64,000 bases of DNA from a virus. Position 1 is the stretch's first letter, and every line of letters begins with the position of its first letter. Under the pieces are notes generated by a model, which saw nothing but the letters and a program-made list of their open reading frames with translations, ran no database searches and was not told the origin of the DNA. The stretch covers positions 1 to 64,000 of the IMG/VR virus record IMGVR_UViG_3300030202_002737; one strand, 5' to 3'. Positions 16,034 to 25,188 of the stretch are shown one piece after another. The translations under genes and the position numbers were made by a program.

Positions 16034-18864
16034 TGGGAAGATTATTTAATAGCAAACAATTTAGAAATGATTTATCATTATCTGGATCATTCTCTGGATC
16101 TTTTCAGGGCGATGGATCATTATTATCAAATATTGGAGGCGGGATACCTGCAATATCAGCTTCATATGCAATAACAGCTTCATATGCAATATCAGCATCA
16201 CATGAAATAATAAAAGAAATTTCATCATCTCACGCTAACACTGCAGACACTGCATCATATATAAGTCCGTTACAACAAGATGTTGATTTAACTGGTTCAT
16301 TATATGTATCTGGATCAATTACAACATTTGATATTAATATGTCAACATGGACTTTAGGAGCAGACGGCGGTAGTAACTATTACTACTTTACCGGACCTGG
16401 AGATTTAAATGGCACAGAACAAAACCCAGATATACAGTTAACTAGAGGACAAAAATATAGATTTTATAATCCTATGAATGCTCACCCGTTCCAAATTCAA
16501 GATTTAGGAGGTAGTGCATTTAATACAGGGATTATAAATAACGGAGTACAATTAGGATTTTTATCATTTGATGTGCCAATGGACGGACCAACCCATCTAA
16601 AATATCAATGTACAGCACATGCTCCGATGGCAGGAAATATATATATTGCAGATGCGAGAGTAGCTTCGGGTTCTTTTTCTGGATCTTTTCAAGGTAATGG
16701 TTCCGGCCTTACTAATATACCAGCATCTGGTATAACTGGATTAAATTTATCTAGAATTGCGTCCGGATCAGCTACTGCATCAATTGCTCCCGATAAAGGA
16801 TTTATTGTTAATACAAATGCTAAGATAACAGGATCATTAACAATATCCGGATCACATAATTCAGATATTCTTTTACCAAATGCTCCTACAAATGCTATTA
16901 GAATATCAGGCAGCAACGATCGTACGAGATTACATATATATGATTCGGTCGAAAATAGCACGCCTGTATATACAGAAGGAGCTGGAATTGTATTAACAGG
17001 TGGAGATGATGGGTCTCAAGCAACATTAGAATTATCTGCAGTTGGATCTGGCAACGGCGGCGGAAATAATGAACAATCATATATTCATTCTAACCAAATG
17101 ATTACACTTACCGGTGCTGACAATGATGCTGGATATCATGTTAAATTAGCAGGGGCTTTTGGAGGAATGTTTTTAACTGCTAATACTAGTAATACTATAG
17201 GACATTTTTATAGTAACGGTGGTGGCACACCAGCTGGTATTCGTCTAGGACAAGTCAATTGGGCACATATTAAAAGTACTGGTAACGCAGCGTATGTTAA
17301 AATAGGAAAGAATGATACAGAGGATTGGCAAGATATAAATAATACTAGAACAATATTTTCTGGAAATATATCAGGCTCTACAACATCAACATCATCCTTT
17401 GGAACTTATTTAGGTGATGGTTCGCAATTAACAGGAATAATTTCATCATCATACGCAGTATCTGCATCTTATGCAATAAGTTCATCCCATGAAATAATAA
17501 AAGAAGTATCTTCCAGCTATGCTGATACTGCTTCATTTGCTCAAAGCGGAAATGGTGTTTTTAGTGGAAGCTTTAGTGGTAGCTATGTAGGTAATGGTTC
17601 TGGCATTACTAATATACCAGCATCAGGGATAACTGGATTAAACTTATCTAGAATTGCAAGTGGTAGCGTTACCGCATCAATTGCTCCTGATAAAGGATTA
17701 CAAATCAACACTGATACTCAAATAACTGGTTCATTAACAATATCAGGATCTTTTATTCCGCAAAAAGGTGATAATATTATTATAGGTAAAGGTGCTGCAG
17801 GATCATTAGAAGCTGGAGGAGAACGAAACATTATAATGGGTGAAAGCTCATCGCGAGGATTAACTACTGGAGATGATAATATTACAATTGGATATCATGC
17901 TGGTAGAAGAGACACTAACACAGAATCAAAAAATATATTTTTAGGTTCTTATACTGGCGAGTTTGGAGATCAAAATAGTAGTATCTTGATTGGTGCTTAT
18001 AATGGGCGATATGGTAATGGTAGTGCTAATGTTTATATTGGTAATCAAACTGGTACCGGACATAGTGGTGATAGCAGCACATCAAACTACAATGTATTTT
18101 TAGGAGCAGGTATTGCTAGCTATTGGGGGCTAACATCAGCAACTAATAACGTGGCAGTAGGATATCAAGCTGGCAGATATTTTACCGATAATGATGGTAA
18201 TACATTAATTGGATATCAAGCAGGACACGATCTTCGTTATGGTGATTATAATATTTTAATAGGTCACGAAAATGTGGGTGTTAATAGTACCAACTTTAAT
18301 AACCAGCTTAGAATTGGAAACGGAATTATTCATGCAATTTCTGGATCATTAACAACAGGAGATTTAATATTTGCTAGTACAGCATCAGCAGCATACTTTG
18401 TAGGGGATGGTTCACAATTAACAGGAATAACTTCTGGAATATTCCATCAAACGGGGTCATATTATGCGACAACAAACGATCTACAGATAACTGGTTCATT
18501 ATTAGTAACAGGATCTATTACTGGCGTACAAGGCGTAACAAATAGCCTAACGGCATCATATTCGATCACATCGTCTCATGCGGTAACTGCATCATATGTT
18601 GATATCGAATCATTACCATTAATTAATCCAATAGTTAAATATTATAACGTTACCGAAATAACATCATCAGGAGCGACAGTACCATTGCCAGATAGTTTAA
18701 CATTTGTTTCATCATCTGTATATGAATACCTAGAAGTATTTATTAATGGATTAAGACTTCGTTATGATATGGATTTTCTTCCTACATCAAACACAACAAT
18801 AAAATATTTAGTAACAATCCCATCAGGATCAGAAATAACATATAAATCATTAAAAAGGCCGTAA
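16033..18864 (+). CDS. Repeat-rich fibre protein with cupredoxin-like and YadA-head-like parts
   Basis: A 943-residue structural protein. It is built from short Gly/Ser repeats (SGSFSGSFQGDGS, GSLTISGS, ASYAISASH). Residues about 101-211 look like a cupredoxin: a first ligand H151 in AHPFQI, then C193, H196 and M199 in YQCTAHAPM. Residues about 575-760 are YadA-head-like turns (NITIGYHAGRRD, NIFLGSYTGEFG, NVAVGYQAGRYF). A 45-residue unit is duplicated. Such proteins trimerise as fibres. The start overlaps the gp15-like stop (TAATG), so it may be a neck or collar fibre. Confidence 0.8.
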   Translation: MGRLFNSKQFRNDLSLSGSFSGSFQGDGSLLSNIGGGIPAISASYAITASYAISASHEIIKEISSSHANTADTASYISPLQQDVDLTGSLYVSGSITTFDINMSTWTLGADGGSNYYYFTGPGDLNGTEQNPDIQLTRGQKYRFYNPMNAHPFQIQDLGGSAFNTGIINNGVQLGFLSFDVPMDGPTHLKYQCTAHAPMAGNIYIADARVASGSFSGSFQGNGSGLTNIPASGITGLNLSRIASGSATASIAPDKGFIVNTNAKITGSLTISGSHNSDILLPNAPTNAIRISGSNDRTRLHIYDSVENSTPVYTEGAGIVLTGGDDGSQATLELSAVGSGNGGGNNEQSYIHSNQMITLTGADNDAGYHVKLAGAFGGMFLTANTSNTIGHFYSNGGGTPAGIRLGQVNWAHIKSTGNAAYVKIGKNDTEDWQDINNTRTIFSGNISGSTTSTSSFGTYLGDGSQLTGIISSSYAVSASYAISSSHEIIKEVSSSYADTASFAQSGNGVFSGSFSGSYVGNGSGITNIPASGITGLNLSRIASGSVTASIAPDKGLQINTDTQITGSLTISGSFIPQKGDNIIIGKGAAGSLEAGGERNIIMGESSSRGLTTGDDNITIGYHAGRRDTNTESKNIFLGSYTGEFGDQNSSILIGAYNGRYGNGSANVYIGNQTGTGHSGDSSTSNYNVFLGAGIASYWGLTSATNNVAVGYQAGRYFTDNDGNTLIGYQAGHDLRYGDYNILIGHENVGVNSTNFNNQLRIGNGIIHAISGSLTTGDLIFASTASAAYFVGDGSQLTGITSGIFHQTGSYYATTNDLQITGSLLVTGSITGVQGVTNSLTASYSITSSHAVTASYVDIESLPLINPIVKYYNVTEITSSGATVPLPDSLTFVSSSVYEYLEVFINGLRLRYDMDFLPTSNTTIKYLVTIPSGSEITYKSLKRP
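16670..16800 (+). repeat. First copy of internal fibre repeat
   Basis: Encodes GSFSGSFQGNGSGLTNIPAS and ITGLNLSRIASGS, then TASIAPDKG. A second copy lies at 17563-17698 with nearly the same protein but many synonymous base differences. Confidence 0.8.
17563..17698 (+). repeat. Second copy of internal fibre repeat
   Basis: Protein-level duplicate of 16670-16800. Base divergence is mostly at third positions, so the copies are old and under protein-level selection or were recruited from a diverged source. Confidence 0.8.
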
Positions 18865-18867
18865 GTT

Positions 18868-19149
18868 ATGCAATCAATCGAAGCACTAGAAACTATAATG
18901 ACTCCAGAAGTAACATTACTATATGCACTTAGTACTGATACTACAATTGAGATCAATCAAGAATCACATACAATTTCATTAACACATAATTATAATAAAG
19001 ACGATATTATAACGTTATTACAGTCTATACAAACGTCAATTGATAATTACAAAAAAGCAGAAATGGACAATATAGCTTATATTAAAGACTTTATTAAATG
19101 GTTAGAATTAGTAAAAGAATCAATTCAAAATTTTAATGAAACGTTATAA
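18868..19149 (+). CDS. Small helical protein between fibre genes
   Basis: A 93-residue protein. A short acidic N-terminus and beta-like segment (TTIEINQESHTISLTHN) is followed by two helices rich in Lys/Ile/Leu. It is flanked by the 943-residue fibre gene (3-base gap) and the 2008-residue gene, whose ATG overlaps its stop. Size and place suit a fibre-assembly chaperone or connector. There is no recognisable family. Confidence 0.7.
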   Translation: MQSIEALETIMTPEVTLLYALSTDTTIEINQESHTISLTHNYNKDDIITLLQSIQTSIDNYKKAEMDNIAYIKDFIKWLELVKESIQNFNETL

Positions 19150-22100
19150 TGGCAATAATACAATCAATATATAATCCAACTACCCAATGTTGGAATCCGT
19201 TAGACCCTAAAAACTGGGAAGGTGGAGTAGTACCTGGTAAGGAAGATGTAGCAAGATTTAAACGAATGGCATCCGTTTATACCTCCTATGAAAATAACAT
19301 CTATTTAGGCGCCACAAGCAAAAACAATAGTAATGCATATGACGGAGAACTGATACTACCAATTCATTTTAATCACCCTAATTATTCATATTCTTCTAGT
19401 AAATGGAATATAATACAAAGACAATTCCCAGGAATTGTTAATGATATACCTGGTGGTACCTATGCTCAAAGTGCATATGCATATGGTGCAAGTGGAACTG
19501 AATCATATTTTAGAGGAGCATACAATAATGTAAATGGTAATAGTACATATGGTACAACACATAGTTACAATGCAACCTCAGAAAATCAATGGAACTGGTT
19601 ATATCGTGACACATTCAATGTAAATAACGCTGACCGATTGCCTAATAGATACTTCATGTATGCTTCAACATATTATTTGTATTATGATGGTGTCAATGAT
19701 ACATCATTTACTATTGATGGGGTAACAATTGCAGAACCATTAGGATTAGTCGGAGAAACATATTACACAAGAAGTAGAGCATTTGGTGTTAGCAAAGAAG
19801 ATTGGCTAGCAGCTAATGAAGGCTATCCAATGACTGATAGAATGGTTGATTTATTTACTGGATCTGCATTACATGTTTCAAATGGAGGAAGATGGGAAAT
19901 CCGTGGTCCTCATAACGCTCGGGGACTAACAAATAACAATAACGCATACCTAAATAATTTAAACTGTTTCACTGTATTTACAACTACTGGTAGCGAATAT
20001 CGAAACTCGAATCATACTAGTGGACCGTCATTTGGATATGTTAATGCTGCTAGTTATAATATGACTAGAACTGACACTAGTGGTTACCTCCGCGCGGCAC
20101 ATGCATATGGCTTTGTAACAGGTGGGTTTAGTGGAAGCGGAGACACATTAAGAAATATGGAATATCCTATATGGTTTCCAGAAGGAACTGCTAGTATTAA
20201 ATACGGAACCCCATATACTTCTTCAAATAGTGGTTATTACTCAAAATTCATAACTGGCTCAGGCCATATATATGCATATACTGCTAATATGTTTTACCAA
20301 GGCCTTGGACCTGGTAATCATCAAATAGTAAAAATTAATCTTCAAGATCCACAAACAAGCTATATGCGTGGAATAAATATTGATACAAATTACTCTTTAT
20401 ATACTACAGAATCTGTGATACATGTTCCATTGTATGCTCCATTAACTGGATCGAATACTTATAAAGTCAACGGTGCAATGTGGAGAACTAGCAATACTTT
20501 TTATAGTGATACTTTAATGCAACAATGGGAATTAACAGGTAGTCAGCATTGGGAGGTAGGACGTATTGAAATGGGCGGCTTTACCCATTTTCATGTAAAA
20601 GATCAATCAAAAATTACAATACATGATCTAGAAGATAGTACATATTATCCTAGTATTGATATGTACGATTATGCAGTTCGATCAACATTATTAGTAACAG
20701 ATCAAGCAACAATACATTTAAGTTCTAGTAGAACATCATTAGTTCCTAATTATGAATCAGGAATATATCAAAGACAAAATTATACATCAGTAATAATTTC
20801 AGGATCAGCAAATTATTCATCGTCTATACTAACAGAAGCAGCTAGCGCCGGCGACACAACAATACGAATTACCGATGCACAAAATACTTTTGGAGTAGGT
20901 GATTATATATCTTTAGAATCGACTGGATCAATTAAAATACATGCTAAAAATACTGATTTTGGTTTAGACTATATTGATGAAAATGATCCAAATACATGGT
21001 GGTCAGCTAGTTCAGATCAATTTGCAAATAGACACGCCAGTCCACAATTCAGCGTTTACAATCGTCCAAGGACAGATGCAGTTGGCGGATATACAAGTAC
21101 TGACGGTAAATATTATATAGAAAGATCATATGATCATGCATTTGAAACAGATGAAATTGTACAAATAATGTCAATGAGCGGCGATTATATTACAGTAGGT
21201 AAAATGTATGGAAAAGAGGGAGAGATACAATCAAATATGGGATTGTATACACATAATGATTTTACAGAAACATTTAAAGAAGCTCCAGATTCTAATTATA
21301 TTGGATCTAAGCGTGTTGTATTAGTAGATAGTACACATTTAAATTTCCAAACAGGTGATAAATTAGTTATAAGTGGTAGTGCATATAATGTATTACATGC
21401 TACTACATATTTATCGCAATCACATTTTTATGAATTTACATCATCAAATCAACCAGCATTAAATCAAGTATTTGATCTATTAGAAAATGATTATTCTGCA
21501 TCTTCCATCTGGCCAACTAATTCTAGCACATATGGTATAACACAACCTAGTACATATTTCACTGAACTGTTCATGAAAGATAGACTATTAATAACAGGAT
21601 CATATAGAGGAAGTAGACATTTTCCTGACTCTGCATCTTTTAATAGTAATGCATATAATGCTTTAAATTATGCACAAAAATCAGGATCGAATCAAGGATA
21701 CCGATCATTACAATTGGATCCGACTCAAGCATATACTTGGTATAATGTACATCCATCATATAGAATGGATAGAACAAATGGAAGCGTCAATCAGACATAT
21801 AGATACCATTCTATATATACCACTAATTACATATCAGGAGAATACCAATTAAAAGATACCTCAAATTTTCAAAGGGGAGAAATAATAGTTTCTGGAAGTT
21901 TGCTAAGAAATGGATTATATGATCCTACATCGAGTCAAGCAATGTACACATCAACATTTTTTGGCGTAGTAAATGGATGTATTCCATTCTCACCACCTAG
22001 TCGAAAAGATAGTTATGGAAGTACTTATGGAGATCTAGATTATGCATATCAAACTCCTTGGCCATATATGGATCGAACAACCATATCAGGAAACTATGGT

Positions 22101-25100
22101 GGCCGAGTAGTGCAATCTGCAGGAACAGTTTACTCCCAAGGATTTAACTTTGGAAACTTTCCTTGTTCTGCTTCTAATATATCAGGCTCAATAAATCTTT
22201 ATTCTCAATATAATAATCCAGCAACGCCATTTAGATATCAATATCGACAAAATGCTATAAATTACAACGATGTAACTAGCACTAATTTTGATATGCGGCC
22301 TGTTGTAAATAATTTAACTGCTAGCTGGCATTCAGTAACTGCATCATTAGAATCACAAAGAGGTAGTAAAACAGGCGGTAGTGCTCATTTAAGAATAGTT
22401 TTTGATGATAATCTTAAAACAACATATTTAGGAGATCCAAAAGGTAGAGAAATTTTAATAGACAAAAAAGAGACTGAAATGCCTAGGGGAAGGCTTGGTC
22501 TAACTCTAGGACAATATGGATCGATTCATAGCGTTAATATTAAAACAAAATGGCAAATGTTAATATTAGATACACAAGATTCATTTACATATCGTGACAA
22601 AATAAAAGAAGGCGGATTGTTATATAATCAATATGCAAATAAACGCAGTAAATTTATTGCAACAGAAGTAGTTGACGCAAAAGGATTTAAAAATTTATTA
22701 TGGGACTATGAGTATAAAAAAGGCGACACATCTATTTTACCATACATGTATGCAACATGTTATACTGGTACAACCGCTGGTGGCACTAGTTTACCTAGTG
22801 TTAATGCATATCGATATTCATCTGACAGATATAATAAAGGAGCAACATTAGTTCCACGTGGATCGAATAATCCTAGCTATTGGAGTTATGGTCAATCAAA
22901 TGATAATTTTTATATTATATATGATTTTAGAACCCAAGTAGAATTTGATACAATTGGAATGGTATTTTCTAAAGATGCATATGGGTTTGAAAGAGATACT
23001 AGTAACCAAATGAATGATATTACATTTCAAGTTTGCGATGATATTGGCGTAGCTACTCCAGCTTGGCAAACAGTAGTTGGACTTTTAGATGATACAAGAA
23101 GATCTACATATAGAGGCGCAATACGTTATTATACTTTCCCTTCCGGATCCGTAAATAAACGTTATGTAAAATATAAGTCACGTGGCGGAACATCTAATGC
23201 TTTATATTATAGGCACGCTTTCTTTGGAGCATATAATTTTTCTGGATCATTAGATAATGCTCCTCCATCTGCTAGTTGTGTTGATGCCTATGGCGGCCCA
23301 ACTTCTTCTTTATGTCAAGTAGAATTAGCTAATGTAAAAAACTTTGCAATTGGAGATCAAATATTCTTTTGGAGTAAACAAATGAATTCCACCGGTCATA
23401 TCGCAACTGCTACAGATAACTCAACTTGGCAAAATTATACAAACGTACACAATATGACCGGGTATTATGATAAATCAACTCCGGATGAGCAAGCTTTAGG
23501 AGGAGTTAATCGTTATTATGATATAATAGCTATTAATAATAATATAGTAACATTAGACAGACCAATAACACATGAACATATTGGTGTTGGTACAATGGCA
23601 TACAAATATAACAGAGGACAAGTAACATTAATTGGAGATAGAGCAGCCCCATTCTTTATATATACATATTCAAGTGATAATGTAACTCAACAATTATGTA
23701 ATGTAACATTTAAAAATGGAGCAATATATAATTATAATGGTAATGAATATGAAGGTATACGAACTTATGAAGATATAGGAATGTTCTTAAATCAAGAAAG
23801 TTATGTTTCTCATATGAAACCTGGGTTGTATCGTAATATTTTAACTCATAATACATTACAAGCTATCCCAACAGCAAATCCATCTGCTCCATCCCAATTA
23901 TTAGCATTCAATGTTTTTATGACATATGGAAGCACTACTTATTTAGGATTTATGTATCCAAGAAAACAAAAAAATGTAATTAATTTTTGCGTAGCACAAC
24001 ATCGTATAACCGGCGGTGTTAATGTACCTATAGATCAATATGGATTAGGTACCTCGCAAGCTACTGGAAAAGTATATTTACAAAATACATTTATGATTGG
24101 AGGTTATCAACGTAATCATGCTTTAACAGGCGGAATTCGTGTTGATAGAGGATATAATGCAATATCAGATTTATCAAATGTTATACATACTAGTAATAAT
24201 ATTTTTCCTGAAGAATACAATTGGAACTGGAGAGATAATTATCTTGAAAGCGCCGTTAATGGCCCTTTAATAGATTATGAAATGAATACAAGAAATAATT
24301 TTAAAAATAACACAAATAATGTATTTTATTATCCATCTGCAGCAAATCCTAGAATGCGCAGCTCTCAATTGGGGTACGTAGATACCTATACCGGCCGAGG
24401 CCAATCGACATTAGGAACATATCCAGGTCAAGGCACAAATCCAATCTTCTTCAAAGGCTCAGACTCTAGGAGATTTGGAAATAGAGATTATGTATTAATT
24501 AAAGCTAGTAATACAGCTCAAGTTCAAATTGTTAAAACTGATACCTTTAAAACCGATGGATTATATGAATTATATTGGAGAGGAGATACATTACCAAATC
24601 CAGATTCTGGCGGAACAACAGAAACAGCTAGACATATAGCTTGTCATTTTGAAGTATTAGAAGATAATACCCCAGTACGTATAGATTTTAATTTTATATA
24701 TAAAACAACATTACAAGCTATGTTCGGCGACTCAGCATATTCTAGTTACGCCCAACCACAATATAATGCTTATGCTCAATCCCAACATGAATGGATATTT
24801 GAAAATCAAACAACTAATACTATTTTAGATGTTATTCGATTAAATCAATTAGACTTAACTACAATAGCTACCAATAAGCAATATACATTAAATAAAGGTA
24901 CATATACATTTTCATTTTATGTTAAAGGACAATATTATATGCCCATAGGATTGATTTGTTCATTTAAAGATTTAAATTTTAAAATTGTAACTCCAGATGT
25001 ATCAAAAATACATATACAATACAGCAATATGGATTTCTTAAAATTATTTGATAATCAAAAACATTATATAACATCACAGAACACTCCATTTACAAACTCC

Positions 25101-25175
25101 GCAGGAAGAAATAGAGTATTGCAACAAACATCTGATTTAACACAAATTTATAAGTTCAATAAAATTAAATTATGA
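19149..25175 (+). CDS. Giant 2008-residue virion adhesin or fibre protein
   Basis: The largest gene here. The N-terminus has WNPLDPKNWEGGVVPGKED, which resembles the opening of a G8-type beta domain (W..G.vP..gD.v). Repeated gD.i segments (VGDYISLE, TGDKLVIS, IGDQIFFW) support several similar beta-sandwich or beta-helix modules. Residues about 1250-1370 look like a discoidin (F5/8 type C) sugar-binding domain. A parallel-beta-helix-like region follows near 1500-1750. Very Tyr/Asn/Ser-rich. It is most likely a receptor-binding or surface-degrading tail protein; no catalytic residues can be assigned with confidence. Domain names are by eye. Confidence 0.75.
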   Translation: MAIIQSIYNPTTQCWNPLDPKNWEGGVVPGKEDVARFKRMASVYTSYENNIYLGATSKNNSNAYDGELILPIHFNHPNYSYSSSKWNIIQRQFPGIVNDIPGGTYAQSAYAYGASGTESYFRGAYNNVNGNSTYGTTHSYNATSENQWNWLYRDTFNVNNADRLPNRYFMYASTYYLYYDGVNDTSFTIDGVTIAEPLGLVGETYYTRSRAFGVSKEDWLAANEGYPMTDRMVDLFTGSALHVSNGGRWEIRGPHNARGLTNNNNAYLNNLNCFTVFTTTGSEYRNSNHTSGPSFGYVNAASYNMTRTDTSGYLRAAHAYGFVTGGFSGSGDTLRNMEYPIWFPEGTASIKYGTPYTSSNSGYYSKFITGSGHIYAYTANMFYQGLGPGNHQIVKINLQDPQTSYMRGINIDTNYSLYTTESVIHVPLYAPLTGSNTYKVNGAMWRTSNTFYSDTLMQQWELTGSQHWEVGRIEMGGFTHFHVKDQSKITIHDLEDSTYYPSIDMYDYAVRSTLLVTDQATIHLSSSRTSLVPNYESGIYQRQNYTSVIISGSANYSSSILTEAASAGDTTIRITDAQNTFGVGDYISLESTGSIKIHAKNTDFGLDYIDENDPNTWWSASSDQFANRHASPQFSVYNRPRTDAVGGYTSTDGKYYIERSYDHAFETDEIVQIMSMSGDYITVGKMYGKEGEIQSNMGLYTHNDFTETFKEAPDSNYIGSKRVVLVDSTHLNFQTGDKLVISGSAYNVLHATTYLSQSHFYEFTSSNQPALNQVFDLLENDYSASSIWPTNSSTYGITQPSTYFTELFMKDRLLITGSYRGSRHFPDSASFNSNAYNALNYAQKSGSNQGYRSLQLDPTQAYTWYNVHPSYRMDRTNGSVNQTYRYHSIYTTNYISGEYQLKDTSNFQRGEIIVSGSLLRNGLYDPTSSQAMYTSTFFGVVNGCIPFSPPSRKDSYGSTYGDLDYAYQTPWPYMDRTTISGNYGGRVVQSAGTVYSQGFNFGNFPCSASNISGSINLYSQYNNPATPFRYQYRQNAINYNDVTSTNFDMRPVVNNLTASWHSVTASLESQRGSKTGGSAHLRIVFDDNLKTTYLGDPKGREILIDKKETEMPRGRLGLTLGQYGSIHSVNIKTKWQMLILDTQDSFTYRDKIKEGGLLYNQYANKRSKFIATEVVDAKGFKNLLWDYEYKKGDTSILPYMYATCYTGTTAGGTSLPSVNAYRYSSDRYNKGATLVPRGSNNPSYWSYGQSNDNFYIIYDFRTQVEFDTIGMVFSKDAYGFERDTSNQMNDITFQVCDDIGVATPAWQTVVGLLDDTRRSTYRGAIRYYTFPSGSVNKRYVKYKSRGGTSNALYYRHAFFGAYNFSGSLDNAPPSASCVDAYGGPTSSLCQVELANVKNFAIGDQIFFWSKQMNSTGHIATATDNSTWQNYTNVHNMTGYYDKSTPDEQALGGVNRYYDIIAINNNIVTLDRPITHEHIGVGTMAYKYNRGQVTLIGDRAAPFFIYTYSSDNVTQQLCNVTFKNGAIYNYNGNEYEGIRTYEDIGMFLNQESYVSHMKPGLYRNILTHNTLQAIPTANPSAPSQLLAFNVFMTYGSTTYLGFMYPRKQKNVINFCVAQHRITGGVNVPIDQYGLGTSQATGKVYLQNTFMIGGYQRNHALTGGIRVDRGYNAISDLSNVIHTSNNIFPEEYNWNWRDNYLESAVNGPLIDYEMNTRNNFKNNTNNVFYYPSAANPRMRSSQLGYVDTYTGRGQSTLGTYPGQGTNPIFFKGSDSRRFGNRDYVLIKASNTAQVQIVKTDTFKTDGLYELYWRGDTLPNPDSGGTTETARHIACHFEVLEDNTPVRIDFNFIYKTTLQAMFGDSAYSSYAQPQYNAYAQSQHEWIFENQTTNTILDVIRLNQLDLTTIATNKQYTLNKGTYTFSFYVKGQYYMPIGLICSFKDLNFKIVTPDVSKIHIQYSNMDFLKLFDNQKHYITSQNTPFTNSAGRNRVLQQTSDLTQIYKFNKIKL

Positions 25176-25183
25176 TATTTATT
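25175..25183 (+). promoter_or_regulatory. Class A-like box ATATTTATT
   Basis: Only five bases before the ATG at 25189, closer than other members, so as a promoter it would give an almost leaderless mRNA or a later start. Less certain than the others. Confidence 0.3.
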
Positions 25184-25188
25184 AATAT

